The notes below the pieces were generated by a model. It saw nothing but the letters and a program-made list of their open reading frames with translations, had not been told where the DNA came from and made no database searches. From Ignavibacteriales bacterium (GTDB lineage: Bacteria; Bacteroidota; Ignavibacteria; UBA10030; SZUA-254): a DNA stretch of 64,000 nt. This document shows positions 9,383-19,004 of the stretch, piece after piece; positions within the stretch are counted from its first letter, which is position 1; each line of letters opens with the position of its first letter. Position numbers and translations under genes: made by a program. The stretch is from contig JACRFD010000038.1 of the NCBI GenBank assembly GCA_016218025.1, forward strand, positions 1 through 64,000, in the 5' to 3' direction.

Positions 9383-11908
9383 TTGATGAAATGGTTTGTC
9401 ACAATCATTTTCTTTCAACTCTGCTTTTCAGTTATGGGATTTGCAGGTGTGGATGGAATACTTGAAGGAAAAATCATCAATAAAGAAACAAAAGAACCTT
9501 TAATAGGCGTGACCGTGTCTATTGTAGGAACCACTCAGGGTACTTCATCCGATCTTGAAGGAAATTTTCATATCAATAATTTAATAGCAGGTTCATATGA
9601 TATCCGTTTTTCAAATGTTGGTTACCAGCCGGCGCTTTATAAAGCTGTAGTTGTTAGGATGGGCATACGAACCAGATTGAGTATTGAGTTGGTTCCTTCG
9701 GCTGTTGAGTTAAGTGAGGTTGAAGTCACTGCCGAAAGGCCTCTGATTGAAAAGGATGTAACAAGCACAAATTTTTCAGTAGGTTCTTCTCAGGTGGAAA
9801 AATTACCGGTAAGAAATATTCAGGATATCATTACATTATTTCCGAGTGTAACGGCAGAGGGAAACGTTCGCGGTGGCAAATCTTCTGAGGTTGTTTATCT
9901 TGTGGATGGACTTCCTTTACAAGATGTTATTGGTGGAGGCGTTGGTGGTTCGTTGCCAAAAAGTTCTATCACAGAGTTATCCATTCAATCAGGTGGATTT
10001 GAAGCTGAATTCGGTAACGCATTATCCGGAGTTGTTAACATAATAACACGCAGGGGTAGTAATAAGCATTCATTGGTTATGCGGATAGAAAAAGATAACT
10101 GGCTCGCAGGTAATTGGAACACAGAGAATAATAAATCAACCGAAGGCGAATTAACACTTTCTGGGCCCATATTCCAAGATAAACTTTATTATTTTACAGC
10201 AAATACGGTTCAGTTTAATGATACGAGATGGTGGCAGGATTTCCAACATTTCTTCTCATCTCCAATTTTATCAGACCTTGGTGGTATAGCTAAGCTAAAT
10301 TACAATTTATCTTCAAGAATAAATCTTACAGCACAAAGCGTTTACTCGAATAAAAAGTGGAGGGACTATGAGTATAGCTGGCGTTTCAACCTCGGAGGTT
10401 TACCCTCGCGGCATCGGAGTTCGATCAGGTCAACGGCAACAATTTCTCATACACTTTTTCAGAATTTCCATTATACCGTTTCGTACAGTAATTATAATTT
10501 AACATCAAAAATTGGGGAAAGTAAAGATCAAATCGATATTACTCCATATGAATATGATTTTTTTCTTCAATACGTGATCAGTGGAAACAGGGCATGGTGG
10601 TCCGAAACTCGGCAGCGTATCAACACAATAAAAAGCGATTTCGTTTATCAACCAAATCAAAATAATGTCTTAAAAGCAGGCGTTGAAATTAATCAATACG
10701 ATATATTCTCTGATGTAGTAAAATTCGAACCGCAAAAAACATATTTTGGCAAGGTGATGCCCGACGAGCCGTTGCTGAATTTTAGTTCTAATTATCATTA
10801 TTTCCCTCGCACAGGTGCAGCTTACTTTCAGGAAAAATTAGAAGTAGATAGAGATGGTGCGGTCGTCAATCTCGGTTTCAGATGGGACTTCCTTGATTCA
10901 CGCAGCGAGCGTCCGGTTGTTGAATACACTCAACCTGATACTTTGAACAATACATATCAATCACAGGTGACGAAATTTGTCAAGGCATCTTTAAAACAGC
11001 AATTAAGTCCGAGAATGGGTTTATCGTTTCCGCTGATGTGGGATTTGCTGCTGGTGATGAATTATGGACACTACTTCCAATTCCCGCTTTTCGATTATCT
11101 TTATTCGGGTATTAATCCTCAGCAGTTGCGATCGGGTGTGAATGTACTTGTAGGGAATCCCGATTTAAAGCCGGAAAGAACGCACGCTTGGGAAATTGGA
11201 GTGAAATATGGAATTGATGAAAAAACATTATTGAGTGTTACATATTTCAAAAAAGAATTTATAGATCAAATTGATTCGAAAACATTTCTTCCATCGAAAG
11301 CAAGAGCGGCGGGTGATTATGGATTTGCTGAGTATATCAACAATGCATTTGCAAACGCAGAAGGATTAGAGTTTGTGCTCTCGCGTCATCGAGATGAAAA
11401 TATTTCGGGATCGTTATCTTATTCTTTAATGCGCACCGAAGGAGTGAGTGATTATGTGAATCAAGGATTGAATCTGGCACAATGGGGATTTCCTATTCTG
11501 AATGAGCCGTATCCTTTAAGCTGGGATCAATTGCACACAGTAAAACTAACAGTTGATGCAAATTTGCCGTTTGGAATTAATTGCAATGCGGTATGGTCGT
11601 ATAATACGGGAAGGCCATATACTTATTTCCCCACGCGTGACGGATATACTGCGGAAGATAGTATGCGGGTTTTTATACCGAACAATGCACGGTTGCCCGG
11701 TTCGAGCACATTGAATCTTAAATTTTCAAAAACATTTGCATTCAGCAAAAATATCTCACTTCAGTTTTATGGGGATGTGAGAAATCTATTCAATGCAGAG
11801 AATCCAAGATGGGCTGATGCCAACGGGCGGATCGGTGGACAGCTTAACGATCCTTCTGCATATTACGATCCGCGACGTTTTTCCCTGGGGTTAAGATATG
11901 AGATGTAA
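9383..11908 (+). CDS. TonB-dependent outer-membrane receptor with carboxypeptidase-like regulatory N-domain
   Basis: GKIINKETKEPLIGVTVSIVGTTQGTSSDLEGNF; plug VVYLVDGLPLQDV; C-terminal beta-barrel strand RFSLGLRYEM. Confidence 0.9.
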   Translation: MMKWFVTIIFFQLCFSVMGFAGVDGILEGKIINKETKEPLIGVTVSIVGTTQGTSSDLEGNFHINNLIAGSYDIRFSNVGYQPALYKAVVVRMGIRTRLSIELVPSAVELSEVEVTAERPLIEKDVTSTNFSVGSSQVEKLPVRNIQDIITLFPSVTAEGNVRGGKSSEVVYLVDGLPLQDVIGGGVGGSLPKSSITELSIQSGGFEAEFGNALSGVVNIITRRGSNKHSLVMRIEKDNWLAGNWNTENNKSTEGELTLSGPIFQDKLYYFTANTVQFNDTRWWQDFQHFFSSPILSDLGGIAKLNYNLSSRINLTAQSVYSNKKWRDYEYSWRFNLGGLPSRHRSSIRSTATISHTLFQNFHYTVSYSNYNLTSKIGESKDQIDITPYEYDFFLQYVISGNRAWWSETRQRINTIKSDFVYQPNQNNVLKAGVEINQYDIFSDVVKFEPQKTYFGKVMPDEPLLNFSSNYHYFPRTGAAYFQEKLEVDRDGAVVNLGFRWDFLDSRSERPVVEYTQPDTLNNTYQSQVTKFVKASLKQQLSPRMGLSFPLMWDLLLVMNYGHYFQFPLFDYLYSGINPQQLRSGVNVLVGNPDLKPERTHAWEIGVKYGIDEKTLLSVTYFKKEFIDQIDSKTFLPSKARAAGDYGFAEYINNAFANAEGLEFVLSRHRDENISGSLSYSLMRTEGVSDYVNQGLNLAQWGFPILNEPYPLSWDQLHTVKLTVDANLPFGINCNAVWSYNTGRPYTYFPTRDGYTAEDSMRVFIPNNARLPGSSTLNLKFSKTFAFSKNISLQFYGDVRNLFNAENPRWADANGRIGGQLNDPSAYYDPRRFSLGLRYEM

Positions 11909-12533
11909 ATATGTGATTATAAAGTTTATTCTTTTTATGATTTTGGGTTTAGTTTTCTTCCCGACATTCAGTTGTAAAGAATCATTGCCAACGTATGTTT
12001 CGCCCGATAAGGTTATCGCGCTTTCAGTCGCAAGAATTGAGCAATTAAACGATCACCTCGCACCGCCTAACCGGCCACTTGTTCGTATTGTACTTCAGGG
12101 TGAAAATATTTATGATGAAGTTTTTTGGGATAGTGTTGATATAAAAGGTTCAATCAGAATATGGTGGAAACGGGTACCCAATAGATATAGGACGTTATAC
12201 TTGACCGAAAAAAATATGATGGATAGAAGCCAAATAAGCAATCACAAAATGATGCTTCTCCCAGGTCAGCGATTCTCTCTTGAAACATATTGGGATGTTA
12301 GAACTGATAACGGAATATTTCTACCGTCCCAGATGGATTTTGTTTTTTTAAACAGGAGACGATGTGATTATAATGTGGCTTGCGGATCACCTGAGGATTT
12401 TGTAGTTGAGACTTCAATTCAAATATACAGTCGGTTGGGATATCTCGTTGCACCAGTGAAAGAATTTATATATCGTCCAAGAATGTGTGTTTGTTACGCT
12501 TTTCCGCCATGCAATATGGGTGGTGAATGTTGA
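11898..12533 (+). CDS. Hypothetical lipoprotein with Cys-rich C-terminus
   Basis: 11-bp overlap with the TonB receptor; lipobox-like FFPTFSCKES; C-terminus CVCYAFPPCNMGGEC. Confidence 0.7.
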   Translation: MRCKYVIIKFILFMILGLVFFPTFSCKESLPTYVSPDKVIALSVARIEQLNDHLAPPNRPLVRIVLQGENIYDEVFWDSVDIKGSIRIWWKRVPNRYRTLYLTEKNMMDRSQISNHKMMLLPGQRFSLETYWDVRTDNGIFLPSQMDFVFLNRRRCDYNVACGSPEDFVVETSIQIYSRLGYLVAPVKEFIYRPRMCVCYAFPPCNMGGEC

Positions 12534-12602
12534 TAAGTAATTTCTTGTAGTATTAATATTGATTCTTCTTATCAAAATTAAACATATTCAGATTTCGGTT
12601 CT

Positions 12603-13451
12603 ATGTTTAGAAAAAACACCGTAATTCTGGCAACTATTTTTGTTTATAGCATAACCTGTTCTCAAGAAGTAGATACAACGGTGTCCTCGAACTCGATTAA
12701 TTATTCCAGGGTTGCTGTTGTATCTGCAGTTGCAGCGGGCACAATAACTTTGGCTCATATTCAAAGCTACAACTCATGGTGGAAAGGTGAACGTTCAAAA
12801 TTTCGAATTCACGATGAAGGTGCGTATGCGCTTGGCGCCGATAAATTGGGGCATCTTTATTTTAGTTATCTTTCAAGCGATATGCTGGGGCGTTCATTGG
12901 AATGGTCGGGGGTTAAGTCGAGAAATGCATTTTTATTTGGTGCAGTTACCAGTTTAGCGTTCGAATTGTATGTAGAAGTGGAAGATGGATTTACGAAAAG
13001 TTTAGGATTCAGTCCGGGAGACGCGCTTGCAGACGCTGGTGGTGCGCTTTATCCCTTTCTTCGAAACGAATATCCGGTCTTGAAAAATTTTAATTATAAA
13101 ATAAGCATTTTCCCATCATCTTTTTACCGGGAAGGTCGTTATCGAACAATCATCGATGATTACGAAAGTATATATTACTGGATTAGTATCGATCGGAATA
13201 TCGCTCCGAAATTGTTTGAATCTTTTATTCCTAAATTTTTCACTATAGCTGTCGGGTATAGTGTTAAAGAGATAACTAAATCAGGAACAGGATTTCCCGA
13301 ACTGTTTATAAGCCTAGATTACGATTTTGAAAAATTACCCGGAGATGGTTCTTTTATCTGTTCTCTGAAACATCTGTTAAATTATATTCATTTTCCAGCA
13401 CCAGCAATAAGAATCTCTCCAAATCTGATTTTCTATGGACTTAAATTTTAA
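12603..13451 (+). CDS. DUF2279-like (YfiM-type) outer-membrane/periplasmic protein
   Basis: DKLGHLYFSYLSSDMLGRSLEW...FELYVEVEDGF..SPGDALADAGGAL pattern. Confidence 0.7.
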   Translation: MFRKNTVILATIFVYSITCSQEVDTTVSSNSINYSRVAVVSAVAAGTITLAHIQSYNSWWKGERSKFRIHDEGAYALGADKLGHLYFSYLSSDMLGRSLEWSGVKSRNAFLFGAVTSLAFELYVEVEDGFTKSLGFSPGDALADAGGALYPFLRNEYPVLKNFNYKISIFPSSFYREGRYRTIIDDYESIYYWISIDRNIAPKLFESFIPKFFTIAVGYSVKEITKSGTGFPELFISLDYDFEKLPGDGSFICSLKHLLNYIHFPAPAIRISPNLIFYGLKF

Positions 13452-14199
13452 GGCGTCGTCTTTGAATCCAAAACCTCCAATCAGCATTATCATTCCAACT
13501 CTTCAAGAAGAGAAAATTCTGGCACAGACATTAAATCAGTTTACAATTGAAGTTAGAGAGCGTTATAATTTAGAGGTAATTGTAAGCGATGGTGGAAGCA
13601 ATGACGGTACCATTAATATTGCCGAACGTTATAATGCGAAGGTCTTTGTGAAAGACGAATCTTCCAAAGAAAATATTTCTATCGGCAGAAACCGCGGTGC
13701 AAAATATGCATCGGGAGAAATATTTATATTTATTAACGCAGATGTCCGTTTTGAAGAGGTAATGAAATTCTTTTCTACAATTGAAAGTACCTTCCGTGAT
13801 TCTGGAATTATTGCCGCGACATGCAATGTGAATATCTATCCGGAGCTTCAAAGAAAAAGAGATTGGGTCTTCCATAATTTTTTCAATGCCTATTTCTGGG
13901 TATTGAATTTAATTGGTATGGGAATGGGAAGGGGAGAATGCCATATCATCAGGAAAGATGCTTTTTTCAAGAGTGGCGGATACAATGGCAATTTAGCCGC
14001 AGGAGAAGACTATGACCTGTTTATGCGTCTCAAGCGTTTTGGTAAAGTGAAGTATTTGCTTGAGTTGACTGTCTTTGAATCTCCACGTCGATTTCGTAAA
14101 TATGGCTATTTATGGATTTCGCTTCTTTGGTTTTTAAATGCAGTTTCAGTGTTGCTTTTCCGGAGGTCTGTTGTCGATAGTTGGAAACCAATCAGATGA
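13435..14199 (+). CDS. Glycosyltransferase family 2
   Basis: ISIIIPTLQEEKILAQTL; VIVSDGGSNDGT; GRNRGAKYASGEIFIFINADV; 17-bp overlap with upstream CDS. Confidence 0.9.
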   Translation: MDLNFKASSLNPKPPISIIIPTLQEEKILAQTLNQFTIEVRERYNLEVIVSDGGSNDGTINIAERYNAKVFVKDESSKENISIGRNRGAKYASGEIFIFINADVRFEEVMKFFSTIESTFRDSGIIAATCNVNIYPELQRKRDWVFHNFFNAYFWVLNLIGMGMGRGECHIIRKDAFFKSGGYNGNLAAGEDYDLFMRLKRFGKVKYLLELTVFESPRRFRKYGYLWISLLWFLNAVSVLLFRRSVVDSWKPIR

Positions 14200-14269
14200 A
14201 CCGGATTGTTCTTTTATTTGACTTTCAGCTATAATTTGGATATACTTTTTATAATAATTTGAAAATTAA

Positions 14270-15889
14270 ATGAGAAATATCATGAAAAATCGCTTTTCAA
14301 TTACAACAGTCGGCTTTATCTTTATTATCTCACTTCTTCTTGGAATGCAAATCGACAAACTCGTTTCAGGAGATAGCATCTTTGAGCAGTTAAGTAAATT
14401 TAAAGATGTTTTGAGCTATGCAGAGAAATATTATGTTGAGGAAGTTGATACTCCTAAACTTGTTGAATCTGCAATTAACGGTATGTTATCAAGCCTCGAT
14501 CCGCATTCAGTTTACATTCCTGCTTCACAAATGCAGAGAGTTACTGAAGATTTCCAGGGAAATTTCGAAGGTATTGGTGTTGAGTTTGAAGTTTTAAACG
14601 ATACTCTAATGGTTGTAAATCCTTTAGCCGGAGGTCCGAGCGAACAGTTAGGTATATTGCCGAATGATAAAATTGTAAAAATCGATGATACTTCTGCAAT
14701 AGGAATCAAACGAGAAGACGTTCCTAAAAAACTTAGAGGTCCAAAAGGAACTCATGTAAAAGTAACGATATTCCGTGCGGGTGAAAAAGAATTGATCGAT
14801 TTTGATATTATCAGAGATAAAATTCCCATCTACAGCGTAGATGTGTCATATATGCTCGATGATAAAACCGGTTATATTGCCGCGAACAGATTTTCTGCTA
14901 CAACATATTCTGAGTTCAAATCTGCTCTCGATAAATTGAATGGTGAGGGAATGAAACGGCTGATTCTTGATCTACGCGGAAACACAGGCGGTTATATGGA
15001 TCAGGCGATCAAAATGGTTAATGAACTATTACCCGACAGCGGTAAAATGATAGTTTATACCAAAGCCCGCATTCCACAGTTTGTGGAAGAAAATAAAAGT
15101 AATGGTTTTGGTAAATATGGTAATGTTCCAATAATCGTTATTGTAAACTCTAATTCTGCTTCAGCCAGTGAAATCGTTTCAGGTGCAATCCAAGATTTGG
15201 ATCGAGGTTTGGTAGTTGGTGAAACTACATTCGGTAAGGGTCTTGTACAAAGACAATTTGAGCTTTCAGATAAATCGGCTTTCAGATTGACAATTGCTCG
15301 TTATTATACTCCATCCGGAAGATTGATTCAGCGACCATATGGCAAAGATGCTGATTCATACCGGAGAGCAGCATATGAACGGGATGAACAGGAAGGAGAT
15401 AACGTTGAGCATAAAGAAGAAATTGATTCCACCAAACCTAAATTTAAAACATTGTCGGGAAGAACTGTCTACGGTGGAGGGGGTATCACTCCGGATTATA
15501 TTATTAAAGCAGAAACAACCTCTGTCCTTTTTAGAAGGATATGGGGGAAGGGGCTGTTCAGAGAGTATCCTTTGGTTTATTTAGATAAACATGGAAAAGA
15601 AATTCATTCTGAGTATGGAAAGGATTTGAAGAAATTCCTGAATGAGTTTGATGTTTCCTCTGCAATGATCGATGATTTTAAAAAACATGCAATTAAAAAG
15701 GATGTATCAATTGACGATGCTCTGTTCGAGAAAGATATTCCTGTCTTCAAAATGAGGATCAAAGCAGAGATTGCCCGTCAACAGTGGGGAAACGAAGGTG
15801 TTTATTCTGTTTTCCAGAAAGATGATAATCAACTTCAAAAAGCGTTATCGCTATTTCCCGAAGCCGAAAAAATTTCAAAACTACAATAA
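14270..15889 (+). CDS. S41 family C-terminal processing peptidase
   Basis: Tail-specific protease motifs: DPHSVYIP, PDZ, LRGNTGGYMDQA, NSNSASASEIVSGAIQD, GETTFGKGLVQ. Confidence 0.93.
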   Translation: MRNIMKNRFSITTVGFIFIISLLLGMQIDKLVSGDSIFEQLSKFKDVLSYAEKYYVEEVDTPKLVESAINGMLSSLDPHSVYIPASQMQRVTEDFQGNFEGIGVEFEVLNDTLMVVNPLAGGPSEQLGILPNDKIVKIDDTSAIGIKREDVPKKLRGPKGTHVKVTIFRAGEKELIDFDIIRDKIPIYSVDVSYMLDDKTGYIAANRFSATTYSEFKSALDKLNGEGMKRLILDLRGNTGGYMDQAIKMVNELLPDSGKMIVYTKARIPQFVEENKSNGFGKYGNVPIIVIVNSNSASASEIVSGAIQDLDRGLVVGETTFGKGLVQRQFELSDKSAFRLTIARYYTPSGRLIQRPYGKDADSYRRAAYERDEQEGDNVEHKEEIDSTKPKFKTLSGRTVYGGGGITPDYIIKAETTSVLFRRIWGKGLFREYPLVYLDKHGKEIHSEYGKDLKKFLNEFDVSSAMIDDFKKHAIKKDVSIDDALFEKDIPVFKMRIKAEIARQQWGNEGVYSVFQKDDNQLQKALSLFPEAEKISKLQ

Positions 15890-15910
15890 TATTGAATAGA
15901 TACAACTCGA

Positions 15911-16747
15911 ATGAAAATATTTAAGAGTATCATATCGAAATTATTTTATTTTTCAATCTGCTCATTACCACTGTTCGCCGGAAATAATAATTCGAAATTG
16001 TTTTCGCAAACTCAAACTTTTCCGGATTCTGTTTTTCATGTCAGCGAAGAATTAGTTTACAATGTAAGTTATGCTTCAATTGATATCGGGCAGGTGCGGG
16101 TAAAGCAGTTAGAAGAAATAAATAAAGATGGAAATAAATTATTTAAATCTATAGCATACATCGATTCTTATAAAGGAATTCCATTTGTAGATTTACATGC
16201 TGTTTTTCAAAGTCTAACACACTCAAATGGCTACACAACTTGGTTCAGTGCACGAGATAAACAAGACGAGGCATGGAAATCGACTATATACAATTTCGAT
16301 TATCATAATCGTTCAATGTATATCGAAGAAAGTATATGGAAGAGTGATAAAGTAGATAAAAGAGATACGGTAAAGATCGATACATTATATCAGGACGGAC
16401 TTTCATTGTTTTTTTGTGCCAGAAAACATCTCTTCGATCAAAGGCGTGTTAATATTCCGGTTGTTGTAAATGAGAAGAAATTCACAACCTCAATAAATTT
16501 TACCGGACAACGGACCAAGGAAGAAATTGATGCGGTTGACTACCCCGTTGACTTAATTTATTTCGAGGGTGAGACAGGATTTGTAGGAATTTTTGGTCTG
16601 ACAGGAGGTTTCGAGGGTTGGTTTAGCAATGATAACGCCCGGGTCCCGGTTATTGCAAAAATGAAAGCAATTATCGGCAAAATCAGGATTGAATTGATGA
16701 GCTGGACCCGCACTGGATGGGCACCACCGCGCGCGCCAGCCGATTAA
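15911..16747 (+). CDS. DUF3108-like secreted protein
   Basis: Signal peptide; EELVYNVSYASIDIGQVRV...YIDSYKGIPFVDLHAVFQSL...IYFEGETG pattern. Confidence 0.65.
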   Translation: MKIFKSIISKLFYFSICSLPLFAGNNNSKLFSQTQTFPDSVFHVSEELVYNVSYASIDIGQVRVKQLEEINKDGNKLFKSIAYIDSYKGIPFVDLHAVFQSLTHSNGYTTWFSARDKQDEAWKSTIYNFDYHNRSMYIEESIWKSDKVDKRDTVKIDTLYQDGLSLFFCARKHLFDQRRVNIPVVVNEKKFTTSINFTGQRTKEEIDAVDYPVDLIYFEGETGFVGIFGLTGGFEGWFSNDNARVPVIAKMKAIIGKIRIELMSWTRTGWAPPRAPAD

Positions 16748-16763
16748 ACGCAAAGCATTACAC

Positions 16764-16792
16764 TTGACAAATCGATAATAAATTATTATACT
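16764..16792 (+). promoter_or_regulatory. Sigma70-type promoter for the MBL-fold gene
   Basis: TTGACA (16764-16769) - 17 nt - TATACT (16787-16792). Confidence 0.65.
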
Positions 16793-16845
16793 TGCCTTTG
16801 TATGATAAATAAATCAGGTTCAATTTTAGGAACAAAGGTCTCCAA

Positions 16846-17742
16846 ATGAAAGCGATTTTTTGGGGGACTCGTGGTTCGATATCTACGCCGGGAAAACAAA
16901 CCGTCAGGTATGGCGGCAATACACCCTGCGTCGAAGTAAGATTAGCCAATAACAAACTTATCATTCTGGATGCGGGCACCGGAATAAGAAACCTCGGTGA
17001 AAAACTGATGGAAACTGGAGAATCAGTCAAAGCATTCGTTCTAATTTCTCATCCACACTGGGATCATATTCAAGGATTTCCGTTCTTCAAACCTGCTTTT
17101 ATTTCCGGGAATGAATTTACAATTATAGGTGGAAGCACTGAACGTGTTTCGCTGCAAAAAATGATTTCAGATCAGATGAATAAAATCTATTTTCCTGTTC
17201 AATTAAATGAACTGAAAGCAACACTTAATTTCCGACCTGTAGGCGAAGAAGAATTTTCGGTATTCGAAGCAAATGTAAAATCAACATACCTGAATCATCC
17301 CACATTCGCTATGGGTTATAGAATTACGCATGCAGGGAAATCAATTGTTTATATCAGTGATAATGAGCCATTTGATAGAAATGTTGCACAGAAAATAAGA
17401 AATGTTGAAAAGTTTATTGTTGATAAATATTCCCGCTCTAAAAAAGAACCGAATCAGCTTGTATTTGATTTCGTCCAGAATGCAGATCTGCTTATTCATG
17501 ATGCAACTTATACACCCGAAGAATATGTCGATAGAGTAGGGTGGGGGCATTCCCATTATTTATTCGCGTTGAAAGTTGCTGCCGAGGGCAGAGTGAAAAA
17601 ATTAGTATTGTTTCATCACGACCCTGCTCATAACGATGAAAAAATAGATGAAATTCTGAAAAAATGTAAAAAGGAAATCAAAAATAGAAAATACAAGTTC
17701 GATTGCGTAGCAGCATTTGAAAATTTAGAACTCGAAGTTTAA
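16846..17742 (+). CDS. MBL-fold metallo-hydrolase
   Basis: FWGTRGSISTPG...YGGNTPCVEV, LDAGTGIRNLG, ISHPHWDHIQGFPFF, HDATYTPEEY. Confidence 0.9.
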   Translation: MKAIFWGTRGSISTPGKQTVRYGGNTPCVEVRLANNKLIILDAGTGIRNLGEKLMETGESVKAFVLISHPHWDHIQGFPFFKPAFISGNEFTIIGGSTERVSLQKMISDQMNKIYFPVQLNELKATLNFRPVGEEEFSVFEANVKSTYLNHPTFAMGYRITHAGKSIVYISDNEPFDRNVAQKIRNVEKFIVDKYSRSKKEPNQLVFDFVQNADLLIHDATYTPEEYVDRVGWGHSHYLFALKVAAEGRVKKLVLFHHDPAHNDEKIDEILKKCKKEIKNRKYKFDCVAAFENLELEV

Positions 17743-17751
17743 AAAAAATAC

Positions 17752-17781
17752 TTGACATTGATGCTAAGCAGTTTGTATATT
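17752..17781 (+). promoter_or_regulatory. Sigma70-type promoter for csp
   Basis: TTGACA (17752) - 18 nt - TATATT (17776-17781). Confidence 0.6.
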
Positions 17782-17830
17782 CCACAGTTAAATCCCTTGT
17801 TTCAATATTATTACAGGAGTTATTTGCAGT

Positions 17831-18040
17831 ATGGCAATTGGTAAAGTAAAATGGTTCGACGGTAAAAAAGGATTCGGATTCATCACGCCAAATGATGGAT
17901 CGGCTGATTTATTCGTACATTTTTCAGGAATCAAATCGGACAATGAATTTAAAACTTTGAAAGAGGGGATGGTAGTAGAATACGAAACAACCACCGGCAA
18001 AAAAGGTCTACAGGCAGTTAACGTAAAAGGTGCTCAATAA
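17831..18040 (+). CDS. csp: Cold-shock domain protein
   Basis: [34 protein letters not shown]. Confidence 0.96.
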   Translation: MAIGKVKWFDGKKGFGFITPNDGSADLFVHFSGIKSDNEFKTLKEGMVVEYETTTGKKGLQAVNVKGAQ

Positions 18041-18101
18041 AAATAATTTAATCTGCGAGCTGGGAATTCTTCTAAGCCAATGATTAAAATTGGAATACGG
18101 A

Positions 18102-18557
18102 ATGTTTTCATTTAAGAAAAGTGATATAAAAAAATTAAGCAAGCTTCTCGGTGTAATAGTTAAACACAAAGGTAATAATTACCGTTTCGAGTTGAACCAA
18201 AAGTCTAACGTACAAAAACTTTCACTCGAAATTTATCCGAACATTGTAATTGGAAAAAGACGCGGTAATCTAATCAGTGTTTACACATCAACTGCCCATC
18301 TTCAATTACACTTTTGTTCAGGATATGTTATCAGTCCGATGCTTAAGGAAGTAACGTTCATTGGTGAATCGGATGGTAAATTGACCGGACTTATTATAGA
18401 GAAAGAAGGCGGTTGCTCACTTTACGCAAATGTGGATAGAGAAATTCTATCGGGTGATTTTACAAGATTAGGTCCTGAAGTTATGTTATCGGGAATTGCT
18501 TTATCGTTAACCGAAACGATATTGCCGGAGAATAAGAAAAAACGTAAGCTACGATGA
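18102..18557 (+). CDS. Hypothetical protein
   Basis: Intact ORF in operon layout; ATGA overlap with ybeY; track start 18090 is TTG. Confidence 0.6.
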   Translation: MFSFKKSDIKKLSKLLGVIVKHKGNNYRFELNQKSNVQKLSLEIYPNIVIGKRRGNLISVYTSTAHLQLHFCSGYVISPMLKEVTFIGESDGKLTGLIIEKEGGCSLYANVDREILSGDFTRLGPEVMLSGIALSLTETILPENKKKRKLR

Positions 18558-18994
18558 TTCGAATATCGGTTTTTAGTCCGTACAAAAAGCACCGAATTCG
18601 TGTAGTTGGAACCGAGTGGATTGTATCTTATGTTCTGAAAAAAGAAATGGTAAAGAACGCGGAGATTAATATTATATTCATAAATGATTCTTCAATGATA
18701 AAATTGAATCAAACATACCTTCGTCATAATTACCCCACAGATGTAATATCTTTTAACATGAGCAGCAGTGATAAACAGCTTGAAGGTGAGATATACATCA
18801 ACATCGATCAAGCCAGGAGACAGGCACTCGAAAACTCGGTCACTTACCGAGAAGAATATGCTCGATTAGTTATACACGGTACTCTTCACTTAATTGGTTA
18901 TAACGATTCGACAAGAAAATTACGAAATGAGATGACTTTTCTTGAGAATAAATATCTCAATGAAACAATATATAGCAAATTGAAAAAATTTTAA
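18554..18994 (+). CDS. ybeY: Endoribonuclease YbeY (rRNA maturation factor)
   Basis: LRHNYPTDVISF, GEIYINIDQARRQA, RLVIHGTLHLIGYND. Confidence 0.93.
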   Translation: MIRISVFSPYKKHRIRVVGTEWIVSYVLKKEMVKNAEINIIFINDSSMIKLNQTYLRHNYPTDVISFNMSSSDKQLEGEIYINIDQARRQALENSVTYREEYARLVIHGTLHLIGYNDSTRKLRNEMTFLENKYLNETIYSKLKKF

Positions 18995-19004
18995 ATCTGA
19001 TAAA

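Noticed and set aside
18554-18994. YbeY third metal ligand: HGTLHLIGYND instead of HGxLHLxGYDH
   Set aside because: The third-position change is, as far as I recall, common in Bacteroidota-type YbeY proteins, so not unusual.
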